From assembly GCA_030704425.1 (NCBI GenBank), contig JAPDHM010000002.1, forward strand, positions 496,001 through 560,000: DNA of 64,000 bases, in the 5' to 3' direction. Origin of the DNA: Rhodobacteraceae bacterium IMCC1909 (GTDB lineage: Bacteria; Pseudomonadota; Alphaproteobacteria; Rhodobacterales; Rhodobacteraceae). Numbering within the stretch: the first letter of the stretch is position 1; the number at the start of each line of letters is the position of its first letter. Position numbers and translations under genes: made by a program. Shown here piece after piece: positions 1 to 7,930 of the stretch. The notes under the pieces were generated by a model. The model ran no database searches. It saw only the letters and a list, made by a program, of their open reading frames with translations, and was not told the origin of the DNA.

Positions 1-207
1 CGAACGAGGAATATAAATTCCTTTGAGGAGGACAATCAACGCCAATATTGGCAAAGCCCACAATACCCGGTGTAGAGTTATGGTGAGCGGCGGAATTTCA
101 CGCAAAGCAATTTCCCCGAAGAAAAACGAACCACCCCAAACGGCTGCGAGCATCAACAGCATGATCATCGAGTTTAAATCCAAGGTCAGCGCGGCGGATT
201 TGGTCAT
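1..207 (-). CDS. EamA/DMT-family permease, N-terminal part (cut by window edge)
   Basis: Reading the minus strand from an ATG at 207 gives 69 codons open to the window edge. The product starts MTKSAALTLDL and continues with a hydrophobic segment containing AAVWGGSFFFGEIAL and then EIPPLTITLHRVLWALPI, which is the typical first helix and following segment of drug/metabolite transporter (EamA) permeases. Such inner-membrane proteins export or import small metabolites; the substrate cannot be told from this fragment. The gene reads out of the window and has no visible link to its neighbours. The family assignment rests on the first 65 residues only. Confidence 0.7.
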   Translation of the reverse strand, partial: MTKSAALTLDLNSMIMLLMLAAVWGGSFFFGEIALREIPPLTITLHRVLWALPILALIVLLKGIYIPRS

Positions 208-460
208 GTCGAATGGATCCAATTATTCTAATTGTTGTTTTTCGTACCCTAGCAGGACTACGTAAGTCGACCCAATTCATTAGGATATGGTCAAACCAAA
301 CTTTATTCACGTACAAGAGATAGGGCCTTTAAGCCAGACCTTGGCGCAATCGCAACTAATTGGTGTTTTGGCCGCATAGAAAACCTAGGACACTGACTCC
401 GTGAACGTCCAGTTTTGGGAGCGAGCCACAAATTATCACTCGGATCTGGTACATAAATCG

Positions 461-804
461 GGACCGCTTTCGGGACCGCTTTTTAATTTAAAATAAAAAT
501 TAAGTAACTGTAATTAAATCAAATTATGGAAAGTTCGACGTCCCCTTCTGGGCACCAATAAATAATTCAAAGCATTGTAATACCTCACTAATTAGACTCA
601 GTAAGTGAGCCGTAGACCATGCTGGCAACCAAATCTAATAGCTACACGTTCCAAAAGGATGGAATCTGGTATTTCTCCCGTAGAGTTCCTGCTGATTTAC
701 GTCGGCATTATTGGACGGGCAGGATTGCTTATTCTTTGAGGACTAAGTCCATTAGGGATGCTCGTGTTAGGGCAATGAGTGATGCTGCTAAGTTAGACAG
801 GCAT
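461..804 (+). repeat. Left arm of 344-bp inverted repeat (recombinase upstream region plus gene start)
   Basis: This segment is nearly identical to the reverse complement of 5392-5735. It begins with two direct copies of a GGGACCGCTTT-like motif about 12 bp apart, continues through an AT-rich stretch, and runs into the first about 62 codons of the recombinase gene, stopping just after GACAGGCAT. The arms enclose a 4.6-kb cargo. Apart from this arm I see nothing between the EamA start (207) and 460. Confidence 0.85.
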
Positions 805-819
805 ATCGCTGGGATCTAA
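619..819 (+). pseudogene. Truncated tyrosine recombinase, N-terminal fragment
   Basis: The 66-residue frame is the same as the first about 62 residues of the intact recombinase at 4414-5577, with one visible substitution (HYW versus HYR near residue 31), then diverges after LDRH and stops within four residues. It contains only the N-terminal DUF6538-like DNA-binding segment and no catalytic domain, so it cannot recombine DNA. It is probably a duplicate made when the cargo was captured or inverted. It could still be translated, since its start region is the same as that of the intact gene. Confidence 0.8.
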
Positions 820-1275
820 GTGCAAAGATCGCAAACGATCGGTTAACTCTTTTGAATACTGAGATTGGGGGCGTTCCATACCCGATGGAAGTGCGATTGG
901 CTCCTTAGATGGCGAAGTATGTGTCAGCGCCCAAGCTGACATGTCCACTAAAATCGGTACAAGATCTATTGCAGCGAGGCTTAAACAATAGATCTTTCGT
1001 TGTGAATGCGCAGAATCATCCTTGAAGTATAACAATCCAATGTCAGTCAACCGTTTTAAACGGCCAGCTAACACACCACTAGAAATCCTTTCGTTATTAT
1101 TTGCTAAAATTGATCGAAAGGTTCTTTGATTGCATATGGCAATATCACGCAGCACAATTATCGACCAATGGTCAGCAATCACTGCGGCGCATGTTGAAAT
1201 TGGACAATAGTTTTGCGCTTTTGAAGTAATATTGGATCTATTTGAAGTAATATTGGATCTAATAGTTTGGTTCAT
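793..1275 (-). CDS. HxlR-family winged-helix regulator
   Basis: A 160-residue protein whose residues about 24-115 match the HxlR pattern: CPISTCAAVIADHWSIIVLRD followed by the winged helix with SGVLAGRLKRL. HxlR regulators are cytoplasmic dimers that often sense reactive or electrophilic compounds through a cysteine near the N terminus; a Cys is present at about residue 24. It is divergent from the small operon starting at 1446, with a 170-bp shared promoter region, so autoregulation and control of that operon are likely (inference). Two oddities: the N terminus holds a seven-residue duplication made by a perfect 21-bp tandem repeat, and the last codons run into the recombinase repeat arm, so the original C terminus was probably replaced at the junction. 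Confidence 0.75.
   Translation of the reverse strand: MNQTIRSNITSNRSNITSKAQNYCPISTCAAVIADHWSIIVLRDIAICNQRTFRSILANNNERISSGVLAGRLKRLTDIGLLYFKDDSAHSQRKIYCLSLAAIDLVPILVDMSAWALTHTSPSKEPIALPSGMERPQSQYSKELTDRLRSLHLDPSDMPV
1220..1261 (+). repeat. Two perfect 21-bp tandem copies inside the HxlR gene
   Basis: TTTGAAGTAATATTGGATCT(A) occurs twice without a gap. In the regulator gene it encodes RSNITSN followed by RSNITSK, an in-frame seven-residue duplication just before the HxlR domain. Confidence 0.9.
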
Positions 1276-1445
1276 TTTTTGCCTTCCAAATAATCATTAT
1301 TGTCAAAGTTGATGTAATATCCTCCTAAACCATACGAAATTCAAGAGCGGTTTAAGGCTTATTGTAGTTATTATTTTTGATGTGTTTCTTATTTTACTAG
1401 CCAGATGAATGTCTGGCTGAACAATCTAACTTAAGGAACAACTTC

Positions 1446-1913
1446 ATGAAAAACATCATTTTGGCAGCAGCCATTTCACTACTTCCAGTTACAGCTTTCG
1501 CTGGTGGTCACTTAAAAGTTTGGAACATGGCAGGCTTAGCGAACGCACCGTCGTCTTCTAAGATGATGGAAGGCACAACTGGATCGATTATGATCAACAG
1601 TACAACCGATTTATGGGATTGGTCAGAAGCGCCTGAAGGCTTTCCAACACTCGTAACTGCAGAATGTAATCAATCAATTGCACTGACGGCTGAAGGCGCT
1701 CCGTTCGGAGGCGTGGGCGTTTGTAGTATGATGGACCCCGATGGCGATTTGGCCATTTATTTTGGCGAGATCACTCCACAACTTGAGTACGTGGGTTCAC
1801 TAACCGCTGGCAGTGGTAAGTATGAGGCATATGTCGGCCAGAAATTTGTTGGGACTGTAACAGGCATGCTGAGTACAGGTCAGCAAATGTACCACGTAGT
1901 CGCTGCAGATTGA
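1446..1913 (+). CDS. Secreted protein of unknown function (155 aa)
   Basis: The protein starts with a clear signal peptide (MKNIILAAAISLLPVTAFAGG, cleavage probably after AFA), so it should be exported to the periplasm. The mature part has about 135 residues, is acidic, rich in Gly, Ser, Thr and Met, and holds two Cys (in TAECNQS and GVCSMMD) that could form a disulfide. No family was recognised. The start has AAGGAACAACTTC upstream of ATG. It is first in a same-strand series with the DUF3764-like, cupin and SnoaL-like genes and divergent from the HxlR regulator. Joint induction in response to a small toxic or redox-active compound is a guess from that context. Confidence 0.65.
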   Translation: MKNIILAAAISLLPVTAFAGGHLKVWNMAGLANAPSSSKMMEGTTGSIMINSTTDLWDWSEAPEGFPTLVTAECNQSIALTAEGAPFGGVGVCSMMDPDGDLAIYFGEITPQLEYVGSLTAGSGKYEAYVGQKFVGTVTGMLSTGQQMYHVVAAD

Positions 1914-1969
1914 GATCAAACAAAAACTTGTGGACTGTATTACATCCCAAAAAATAAAGGAAATCCATC

Positions 1970-2254
1970 ATGATGGTAAAACTTACGCAAGACCTGGCTC
2001 GTGGCTTTAAACCTTGGAAAGACATGTTTCTCGAAAATGAGGCAACTTTAAATGCGCTTGGAGCGAAGCTAGTTTTCGCAGGGACCGAAAAAGATAATGA
2101 TAACAAGTTAACAGTTATTATCGATTTTGAATCACCTGAAGCCATGAAAGCTTTTGCTGGCCATGAGGAACTCAAAGCGAAAAGAGCTGCCGCAGGCGCT
2201 ATCTTGGAAACTACCGTGATAACACCAATGAGTGGGGAGTCCTTTACTCGGTGA
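1970..2254 (+). CDS. DUF3764-family-like small protein
   Basis: A 94-residue cytoplasmic protein with the layout of a ferredoxin-like (dimeric alpha-beta barrel) fold: a front segment with W-K-D, a strand LVFAGTEK, then LTVIIDFESPEAMKAF and a tail ETTVITPMSGESF. The last motif resembles the DUF3764 family as I remember it. Members have no firm function; the fold is shared with antibiotic-biosynthesis monooxygenases and EthD-type proteins. An AAAGGAAAT motif lies ahead of the ATG. The gene is 56 bp downstream of the secreted-protein gene and is probably cotranscribed. Confidence 0.55.
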   Translation: MMVKLTQDLARGFKPWKDMFLENEATLNALGAKLVFAGTEKDNDNKLTVIIDFESPEAMKAFAGHEELKAKRAAAGAILETTVITPMSGESFTR

Positions 2255-2343
2255 CGCACAGCTAATTGGGGTGAACACAATAGTACTGGTTGGCTTTGGT
2301 TCATGCCAAATTATTCAATTTACAAAAAATAAGGAAAACAAAT

Positions 2344-2691
2344 ATGCCAATTGAAGTAAAAAGCTTCGCAACTCAAGCCGACGAGGCCAAGGACATGCCG
2401 AACGCTCGTATGGAGGCTGTAAACGTTCTAGGTCAGCGGGTGATGAAGCTGACGCTTGCGCCAGATTGGAAATGGTCTACGGACATTAAACCAATTGTCG
2501 GTACACCAAGCTGTCAAGCTACGCATACCGGGATCATAATCGAAGGAACTATTCATTGCGTTTGTGATGACGGGTCAGAAGCCACCTATTCTGCTGGTGA
2601 TGCATATGCGATTTCACCAAATCATGACGCATGGTGCGTCGGTGGAAAACGAGCGGTTGTGTACGAGTTTGCCGGAGCATGGGGGGAATAG
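2344..2691 (+). CDS. Cupin-domain protein (115 aa)
   Basis: A single small beta-barrel: THTGIIIEGTIHCVCDDG, then EATYSAGDAYAISPNHDAWCVGG, which fits the two cupin motifs (G-x5-H-x-H-like first part, G-D-x-x-x-x-P-x-x-H second part). The ATG at 2344 is preceded by AAGGAAAAC; an upstream TTG at 2290 is less likely. Cupins this size bind a metal and act as small enzymes or sensors; the reaction cannot be told. The following gene starts 2 bp after its stop, so the two are cotranscribed and probably translationally linked. Confidence 0.65.
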   Translation: MPIEVKSFATQADEAKDMPNARMEAVNVLGQRVMKLTLAPDWKWSTDIKPIVGTPSCQATHTGIIIEGTIHCVCDDGSEATYSAGDAYAISPNHDAWCVGGKRAVVYEFAGAWGE

Positions 2692-2693
2692 AA

Positions 2694-3023
2694 ATGTCGT
2701 TATACCAAAAACTAACAAAAGTCATGGATGACCGGGATGTCGAGGGTTATGTTGCACTTATTCATGAAGATGCAGAAATTGTATTTCATAAATCAGGTAA
2801 CAAATTCACAAAAGATGAATGGGCATCGATGGTTGTCGGAATGATGGGTAACCCAAAGTTTGTGAACGATGCATCTCGTTGTGTTTATGAAAATGATGAG
2901 ATTTTGGTTTCGCATGACTTCATGTCTTACCCCGACGATACTAAAGAAGCGGTTATGCTGGTTTGCATGCTAAAAGATGGACAAATTATTCGCATGGAAA
3001 CTGGAGCAACACCTCTTGCCTGA
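2694..3023 (+). CDS. SnoaL-like (NTF2-fold) protein
   Basis: A 109-residue protein starting MSLYQKLTKVMDDRDVEGYV and continuing LIHEDAEIVFH, the classic opening of SnoaL-like/NTF2-fold proteins (helix with paired acids, then a strand with H-x-D-A). The ATG sits 2 bp after the cupin stop and has GGGGGGA about 6 bp upstream. Members of this fold are isomerases, hydrolases or ligand binders, so function remains open. It is last in the small operon; 80 bp downstream is a recombinase relic, a possible edge of the inserted segment. Confidence 0.65.
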   Translation: MSLYQKLTKVMDDRDVEGYVALIHEDAEIVFHKSGNKFTKDEWASMVVGMMGNPKFVNDASRCVYENDEILVSHDFMSYPDDTKEAVMLVCMLKDGQIIRMETGATPLA

Positions 3024-3099
3024 TGAGTGATGGTAGAAACGCATATAGCAAGCTTTAGAACTTGATAATTAAAAAAAGAAGGTGGGGCCTCTGTTTAGT

Positions 3100-3250
3100 C
3101 GCCTCGCCCTCTGAGGGCTGTCGAGTGCCCGACAGAATGATTGATCAAATAGGTGGATGGAGTTCTATCAATTCTGCTGGCAGCTCTTATGGACACGGCT
3201 TTAATTTAGAGATCGTTACTAAATACGTGCTTAGATCATGTATATTAGGC
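3100..3250 (+). pseudogene. Tyrosine recombinase C-terminal relic with frameshift
   Basis: Around 3108 one frame reads LRAVECP, and from about 3137 the next frame reads MIDQIGGWSSINSAGSSYGHG. Together they match LRAVECPSDVIDQSGGW and the active-site Tyr segment of the intact recombinase at 4414-5577. Divergence is clear, so this is a relic of a related recombinase rather than a recent copy. It separates the small operon from the reductase gene. Confidence 0.65.
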
Positions 3251-3322
3251 TTAGAGGTTGAAAACCCTACAAGAGTGATCATCTCATAGTGAAGAATTCA
3301 ATTTAGAAGGTTGCTCGAGCAG

Positions 3323-4387
3323 ATGGAAATAAAAATAAATAAAAAGAAAAAAGCCCTAGTGACCGGTGGTACTGGATTTGTTGCTGGTTGGATAATCAAA
3401 AAATTGGTTGAGGCAGGCGTGAATGTACATGCTACTGTGCGAGATCCATCTGATAAAAATAAAGTTGGGCATTTGTTGGAACTCTCCCAGAACGGTCCTG
3501 GCAGTGTAACCTTATTCCAAGCAGACCTATTAGAAGCTGGTAGCTTTAATGCTGCCGTTGAAGGGTGTAGTTTTGTATTCCACACTGCGTCACCTTTCAT
3601 ATTGAAGTTTAATGATCCACAACGAGATTTGATTGATCCTGCTTTGAAAGGCACTCAAAATATTCTTGAAGCTGTGAGTTCATCAGACAGTGTTGAAAGA
3701 GTGGTACTTACAAGTTCATGCGTTGCTATTTATGGTGATGCTGATGAGTGTGCATTTGTACCAAATAACATGCTGAATGAGAGCATTTGGAATACTACAT
3801 CCTCTGCCTTCCATCAGCCTTATTCTTATTCGAAAACAGTTGCTGAGAAAGAAGCATGGAAAATAGCAGAGGCTCAAGAAAAATGGTCTTTAGTCGTTAT
3901 TAATCCATCGTTGGTGTTAGGGCCTACAGTATCAGGTAAATCTACGTCTGCGAGCCATGACATCTGTTTGCAGATGGGCGATGGAACTATGAAGGCTGGT
4001 GCGCCTCCCTTTGAAATAGGTATGGTGGACGTCAGGGATGTTGCTGATGCACACATAAGAGCTGCATATATTCCTGATGCTAGTGGTCGACATATCGTAT
4101 CTAACGAGAGCTGTACGCCATTGAAGCTTTCGAAAATGTTACAAGGTGAGTTTGAGCAATATCCACTACCAAATAAAGAGTTGCCTAAGTGGTTGGTTTG
4201 GTTGGTTGGACCAATCATGGATAAATCAATGACAAGAAAAATGATTGCAAAGAACATGGGGCACAGCTGGAAAGCTGATAACTCAAAGAGCAAAGAAAAG
4301 CTTGGGATAGAATATCGATCTCTGAAAAGCTCCATAATTGAAATGTTCCAACAGATGATTGACGAGGGATCTTTCAAGAAATCGTGA
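3323..4387 (+). CDS. NAD(P)-dependent epimerase/dehydratase, dihydroflavonol reductase-like
   Basis: A 354-residue extended SDR: KALVTGGTGFVAGWI is the TGxxGxxG nucleotide-binding motif near the N terminus; PYSYSKTVAEKEAW contains the catalytic YxxxK; LTSSCVAIYG provides the preceding Ser segment. Overall it resembles the dihydroflavonol-4-reductase/cinnamoyl-CoA reductase group, which reduces carbonyl groups with NADPH. The ATG at 3323 was chosen because the fold starts right after it and AGAAGG lies 13 bp upstream; a TTG at 3311 is an alternative. The gene is AT-rich relative to the catabolic clusters to the right, as is the rest of the cargo, which supports foreign origin. Confidence 0.75.
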   Translation: MEIKINKKKKALVTGGTGFVAGWIIKKLVEAGVNVHATVRDPSDKNKVGHLLELSQNGPGSVTLFQADLLEAGSFNAAVEGCSFVFHTASPFILKFNDPQRDLIDPALKGTQNILEAVSSSDSVERVVLTSSCVAIYGDADECAFVPNNMLNESIWNTTSSAFHQPYSYSKTVAEKEAWKIAEAQEKWSLVVINPSLVLGPTVSGKSTSASHDICLQMGDGTMKAGAPPFEIGMVDVRDVADAHIRAAYIPDASGRHIVSNESCTPLKLSKMLQGEFEQYPLPNKELPKWLVWLVGPIMDKSMTRKMIAKNMGHSWKADNSKSKEKLGIEYRSLKSSIIEMFQQMIDEGSFKKS

Positions 4388-4413
4388 TACTTAACTGGAT
4401 TATTCTTTGGTTT

Positions 4414-5577
4414 TTAGGTTCTGATTAAAGAAATCATCCACTTGTTTAGAGTGTTATAGTCGTACCCATTCCCATAGCTGTTCCCCACGCCGTGCGTTAG
4501 CCAGCCACCGCTTTGATCAATCACATCACTGGGACATTCAACTGCCCTAAGCCTGTCTCGCATTGAATGCCTGAAGCTATGAATAGTATAGTCTGGTCCA
4601 CTCTTAACTTTCAGCCACTTATTCAAAGCAGCACTAGCTGAGTTTGCGTTAGTGCGTTGACCATCGTTGTAGTTGGGGAATGCAAACTCACTGCCATCAG
4701 GCTGTACTAATATGCGTTCTGCTGCCCACTTAGCTGATCCAACCAGCGGAATTAGTCTATCACTACTTGCAGTCTTAAGGGAGCGCCACGGATGAGGCCT
4801 GATTTTGACGCACAAGATGCCGTCTTGCTCAATGAAGTCTGATCTTAGCAGGCCAGCGCCTTCAGCTAATCGCATCCCTGTGTCAGCTATCAGGGCTATC
4901 AGCCATCGCTTCTCATCATCAGCCTTATAGCACTCTGCCTGAACCTGCTTGATGTCCTCAGGCTTTATGGGCAGCCGTTTCTTAACCCCAACATTGTGAT
5001 CAAAATAAACGTTTGAAAAAGGGTTGACGATAGCCAGCCCAAACTCACTTAGGGCTAAGTTTATAACGGCCCTTACAGTGCCAAATATCCTTGCTACAGA
5101 AGCCCCGTTCAGGCCTTTAGCAAACAGGTAATCACGGAACTTGGTAGCGTCAGACCGAACATAATCATGGAGATCTTTCATCCCACAACAATCGATCAGG
5201 TAGCCACAGGAACGCCTCACAGCAGCCTCAAAGGTCGGTGGCCGATCATTTCCTTTCAGCCTCAGATAAACCGCAACAGCAGCCTTCAACGAATGATATT
5301 CAATGGAAGCCTCAGCTGCTGGCTCCTGAGTAGCATCAGCTAGTAAATGCTTCCCTGGTAAATCATCAGAAGAAATCCGCAGGATGTGCCAATGCCTGTC
5401 TAACTTAGCAGCATCACTCATTGCCCTAACACGGGCATCCCTAATGGATTTAGTCCTCAAAGAATAAGCAATCCTGCCTGTACGATAATGCCGACGTAAA
5501 TCAGCAGGAACTCTACGGGAGAAATACCAGATTCCATCCTTTTGGAACGTGTAGCTATTAGATTTGGTTGCCAGCAT
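4414..5577 (-). CDS. Tyrosine recombinase / integrase (intact)
   Basis: A 387-residue site-specific recombinase. Residues 1-65 form a DUF6538-like N-terminal arm-binding segment, 95-180 the core-binding domain, 200-387 the catalytic domain. Catalytic residues visible: Arg236 (TGMRLAEG), Lys268 (SLKTASSDR), His333 and Arg336 (HSFRH), Trp359 in GGW where many family members have His, and Tyr368 (GNSYG). It would cut and rejoin DNA through a 3'-phosphotyrosine bond. The first 62 codons and the upstream region are repeated in inverted orientation at 461-804, and more distant relics of the family occur at 3.1, 18.0 and 19.0 kb. It is probably the enzyme that mobilised the 0.8-4.4 kb cargo (inference). 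Confidence 0.9.
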   Translation of the reverse strand: MLATKSNSYTFQKDGIWYFSRRVPADLRRHYRTGRIAYSLRTKSIRDARVRAMSDAAKLDRHWHILRISSDDLPGKHLLADATQEPAAEASIEYHSLKAAVAVYLRLKGNDRPPTFEAAVRRSCGYLIDCCGMKDLHDYVRSDATKFRDYLFAKGLNGASVARIFGTVRAVINLALSEFGLAIVNPFSNVYFDHNVGVKKRLPIKPEDIKQVQAECYKADDEKRWLIALIADTGMRLAEGAGLLRSDFIEQDGILCVKIRPHPWRSLKTASSDRLIPLVGSAKWAAERILVQPDGSEFAFPNYNDGQRTNANSASAALNKWLKVKSGPDYTIHSFRHSMRDRLRAVECPSDVIDQSGGWLTHGVGNSYGNGYDYNTLNKWMISLIRT

Positions 5578-5735
5578 GGTCTACGGCTCACTTACTGAGT
5601 CTAATTAGTGAGGTATTACAATGCTTTGAATTATTTATTGGCGCCCAGAAGAGAACGTCGAACTTTCCATAATTTGATTTAATTACAGTTACTTAATTTT
5701 TATTTTAAATTAAAAAGCGGTCCCAAAAGCGGTCC
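5392..5735 (-). repeat. Right arm of 344-bp inverted repeat
   Basis: This is the partner of 461-804. It covers the first codons of the intact recombinase and its upstream region up to two direct GCGGTCC motifs 11 bp apart (5717-5735). The doubled motif is a candidate binding site for the recombinase arm domain; a similar doubled motif is found twice near 17.65-17.83 kb. Confidence 0.85.
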
Positions 5736-5749
5736 TCTTAGATCGGAGG

Positions 5750-5882
5750 GAAGCCACCTCTATTCACGTACCAATATCAAGCTAACCCGTGCCGCTGCTC
5801 TCGCTGAGTGGCTCAATTATTGAGCGCATAGATTTAGGCTGTGCTAGAAATCTGACGCGTGTTCTCATTAGTTTGGCAGTTC
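5750..5882 (+). mobile_element. IS6-family-like 3'-end relic (copy A)
   Basis: One frame reads a decayed IKLTRAAALAEW, matching the C terminus of alphaproteobacterial IS6-family transposases (NFKLNRAAALAEWRQL), followed by about 60 bp of terminal sequence ending near TTTGGCAG. Five other copies in this window share the same order of motifs. It lies between the recombinase arm and the end of quiC. Only the last 130 bp of the element remain. Confidence 0.6.
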
Positions 5883-5886
5883 CTGC

Positions 5887-7773
5887 CTAAATCTTAGGCA
5901 TACCTTTTTGCCGCATCAGGCGCTTTTGCGCAGCGATACGGAATGGAGCATTCGGCCCCCCATACCCCCCATATCCGTCTGTTCTTTGTATAATCTCAAA
6001 GAACATGCCACCTGCGAAAGGCCGCGAGTAGAGTTGGAAAAATTTCCCCTGCGCGTCTTCATCATAGAGGATGTTACTCATGCGGAGTTGTGCCAACCTG
6101 TCTGAGCTGATGTCAAACCGTGCAGCAAGATCTGCGTAGTAGTTGGCCGGAATTGGCAATGACGAGAAACCATTTTTATCCAAACTCTTGGCCGTTGAGA
6201 AAATATCATCCGTCGCGAAGGCAATGTGCTGAACAGAGGCATGGAAACTTTCTGTAAGAAAGCTACCCGCCATGGTCTTATGAGTTTCGGCCCCGTTCAG
6301 TGTAACGCGTAAGCGTCCGTCCGGTGTTTCAAGAGCTTGTGATCGGACCAGACCATCTGGATCGACAACGTCAACCATCGCTGATTTGCCCATATCGAAT
6401 AGGGTCGTGTAGAACAGTGACCAGCTGAGCATATCTTCGTAACTCATGGTCTGCCCGATATGATCTATGCAGGTGAGACCCGTTCCAAGGTTCTTTTCGT
6501 CTATGGAGGTAAACTCAACGTCCCAGACATCTGAAAGGCCACTCTTCTCATCGATGAAATGCAAAATGCTACCGCTTTGTCCGTGGATCGCGGGAATGTT
6601 CAATTGTCCGGGATCAATTGGCTGTTTGAAGGGGTTGGCACCCAGCAATTTGGCGCGCTCGATTGCCGCTTTTGCATCGTCCACATCGATCCCAATATCG
6701 CACACACTGGTTCCGTGCACAGCAAATGCGCTACTAGCATAACCCTTAGTTTCACGGTTCACCAAGATGCGGATATCCCCCTGTGTCCAAAGGGTTAGAT
6801 TCATGCTAAAATGGTTAGCGGAATGGTTGAAGCCGAGACTGCAGAGCAAGACGTCTAGCGCATCTGCTTCCTCTGCCTTACTGGCGAATTCGATGAAGGA
6901 AGTGCCCCGTGCCTTGACCCGGTCTGGCGTGTCCGGCACGTCGAGTGCAAGCGTGGGTTCGACCCGATTGACATCATCCATCAGCGCCACCAGCGACCGA
7001 TAGCCATCCTTGGCGATACTCTTGGGGCGACCGCCTCTAAACTGATCATTAAATATCTCAAGTGAGATCGGCCCAGAGTACCCCGTAGCCATTACAGCGC
7101 GCGTGAATTTAATCATATCTAGGTCGCCTTCCCCCGGCATATTACGAAAGTGACGCGACCAGTACAGTAGGTCCATTTCAATAGCTGGCGCATCGGCAAA
7201 GTGGACGAAAAAGATTTTATCGCCGGGAATGCGGCGGATGGTGTCCGGATCAATCTTGCGAGCCAAAGTATGAAAACTATCTAAGATAAGACCAACATTT
7301 TTATGATCGGCCCTCCGCACTATTTCCCAGGCGTCGCGGTGATCGTTCACATAACGGCCCCAGGCCAACGCTTCATAGCCGACGCGTAGACCCCGCTTTG
7401 CTGCGCGTTCGCCAAGTTCGTAGAAATCAGCAGCGGCTCTGTCGATTCCGCCAAGCGCCTCTGGGTGGCACGAAGAACAAATCAGTATGAGATCAGTACC
7501 TAATTCTTGCATAAGGTCGAACTTCTGTTCCGCACGATCTAAGGCTTTGGTACGCAGTTGTTTGGGCAGGCCTTCAAAATCACGAAACGGTTGAAATAGT
7601 GTAATTTCAAGACCCATTGCGCGGATCATCTCGCCGACTTCGCGGGGATCGCCATCATGGGCGATAAAGTCCTGCTCAAAAATTTCGATTCCGTCGAAAC
7701 CAGCTGTGGCGATGGCTTCGAGCTTTTCTGAAAAGTTGCCAGAGATGGATACGGTGGCAATAGAGGTTTTCAT
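5887..7773 (-). CDS. quiC: 3-dehydroshikimate dehydratase, QuiC-type two-domain protein
   Basis: A 628-residue fusion. Residues 1-270 are a sugar-phosphate isomerase-like TIM barrel (FDGIEIFEQDF, LILDSFHTLA, IFFVHFADAP, GPISLEIFNDQF), the dehydratase part that converts 3-dehydroshikimate to protocatechuate. Residues 290-628 are a 4-hydroxyphenylpyruvate dioxygenase-like VOC domain with the usual metal triad in place: His438 (IDHIG), His516 (VQHIAF) and Glu593 (FFEIIQR). This domain order and length are those of bacterial QuiC1 proteins. It acts in the cytoplasm on the quinate/shikimate route. The dehydrogenase gene at 7931-9016 lies upstream on the same strand. Protocatechuate ring-cleavage genes are not in the window. 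Confidence 0.85.
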   Translation of the reverse strand: MKTSIATVSISGNFSEKLEAIATAGFDGIEIFEQDFIAHDGDPREVGEMIRAMGLEITLFQPFRDFEGLPKQLRTKALDRAEQKFDLMQELGTDLILICSSCHPEALGGIDRAAADFYELGERAAKRGLRVGYEALAWGRYVNDHRDAWEIVRRADHKNVGLILDSFHTLARKIDPDTIRRIPGDKIFFVHFADAPAIEMDLLYWSRHFRNMPGEGDLDMIKFTRAVMATGYSGPISLEIFNDQFRGGRPKSIAKDGYRSLVALMDDVNRVEPTLALDVPDTPDRVKARGTSFIEFASKAEEADALDVLLCSLGFNHSANHFSMNLTLWTQGDIRILVNRETKGYASSAFAVHGTSVCDIGIDVDDAKAAIERAKLLGANPFKQPIDPGQLNIPAIHGQSGSILHFIDEKSGLSDVWDVEFTSIDEKNLGTGLTCIDHIGQTMSYEDMLSWSLFYTTLFDMGKSAMVDVVDPDGLVRSQALETPDGRLRVTLNGAETHKTMAGSFLTESFHASVQHIAFATDDIFSTAKSLDKNGFSSLPIPANYYADLAARFDISSDRLAQLRMSNILYDEDAQGKFFQLYSRPFAGGMFFEIIQRTDGYGGYGGPNAPFRIAAQKRLMRQKGMPKI

Positions 7774-7930
7774 GTCGGATCCTCTTAAATGGTCTGACCT
7801 AGGGCTGCATAATCAAATACGTTTCCTGTGAAGGTGTTCAACGAGTTGAGCCTCAATCTCAAAAATAGAAACTGTCAAATGCACTGTTGTTCGCCTTCAG
7901 GAAAGCATTGCACGATATCCACAACCGCGT

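Noticed and set aside
98-316. Minus-strand frame of 72 residues near the left edge
   Set aside because: It overlaps the EamA start in another frame and has no family features; the EamA frame open to the edge explains the segment.
1771-2304. 177-residue minus-strand frame opposite the small operon
   Set aside because: It covers the end of the secreted-protein gene and the DUF3764-like gene on the other strand and shows only the composition expected of a shadow frame.
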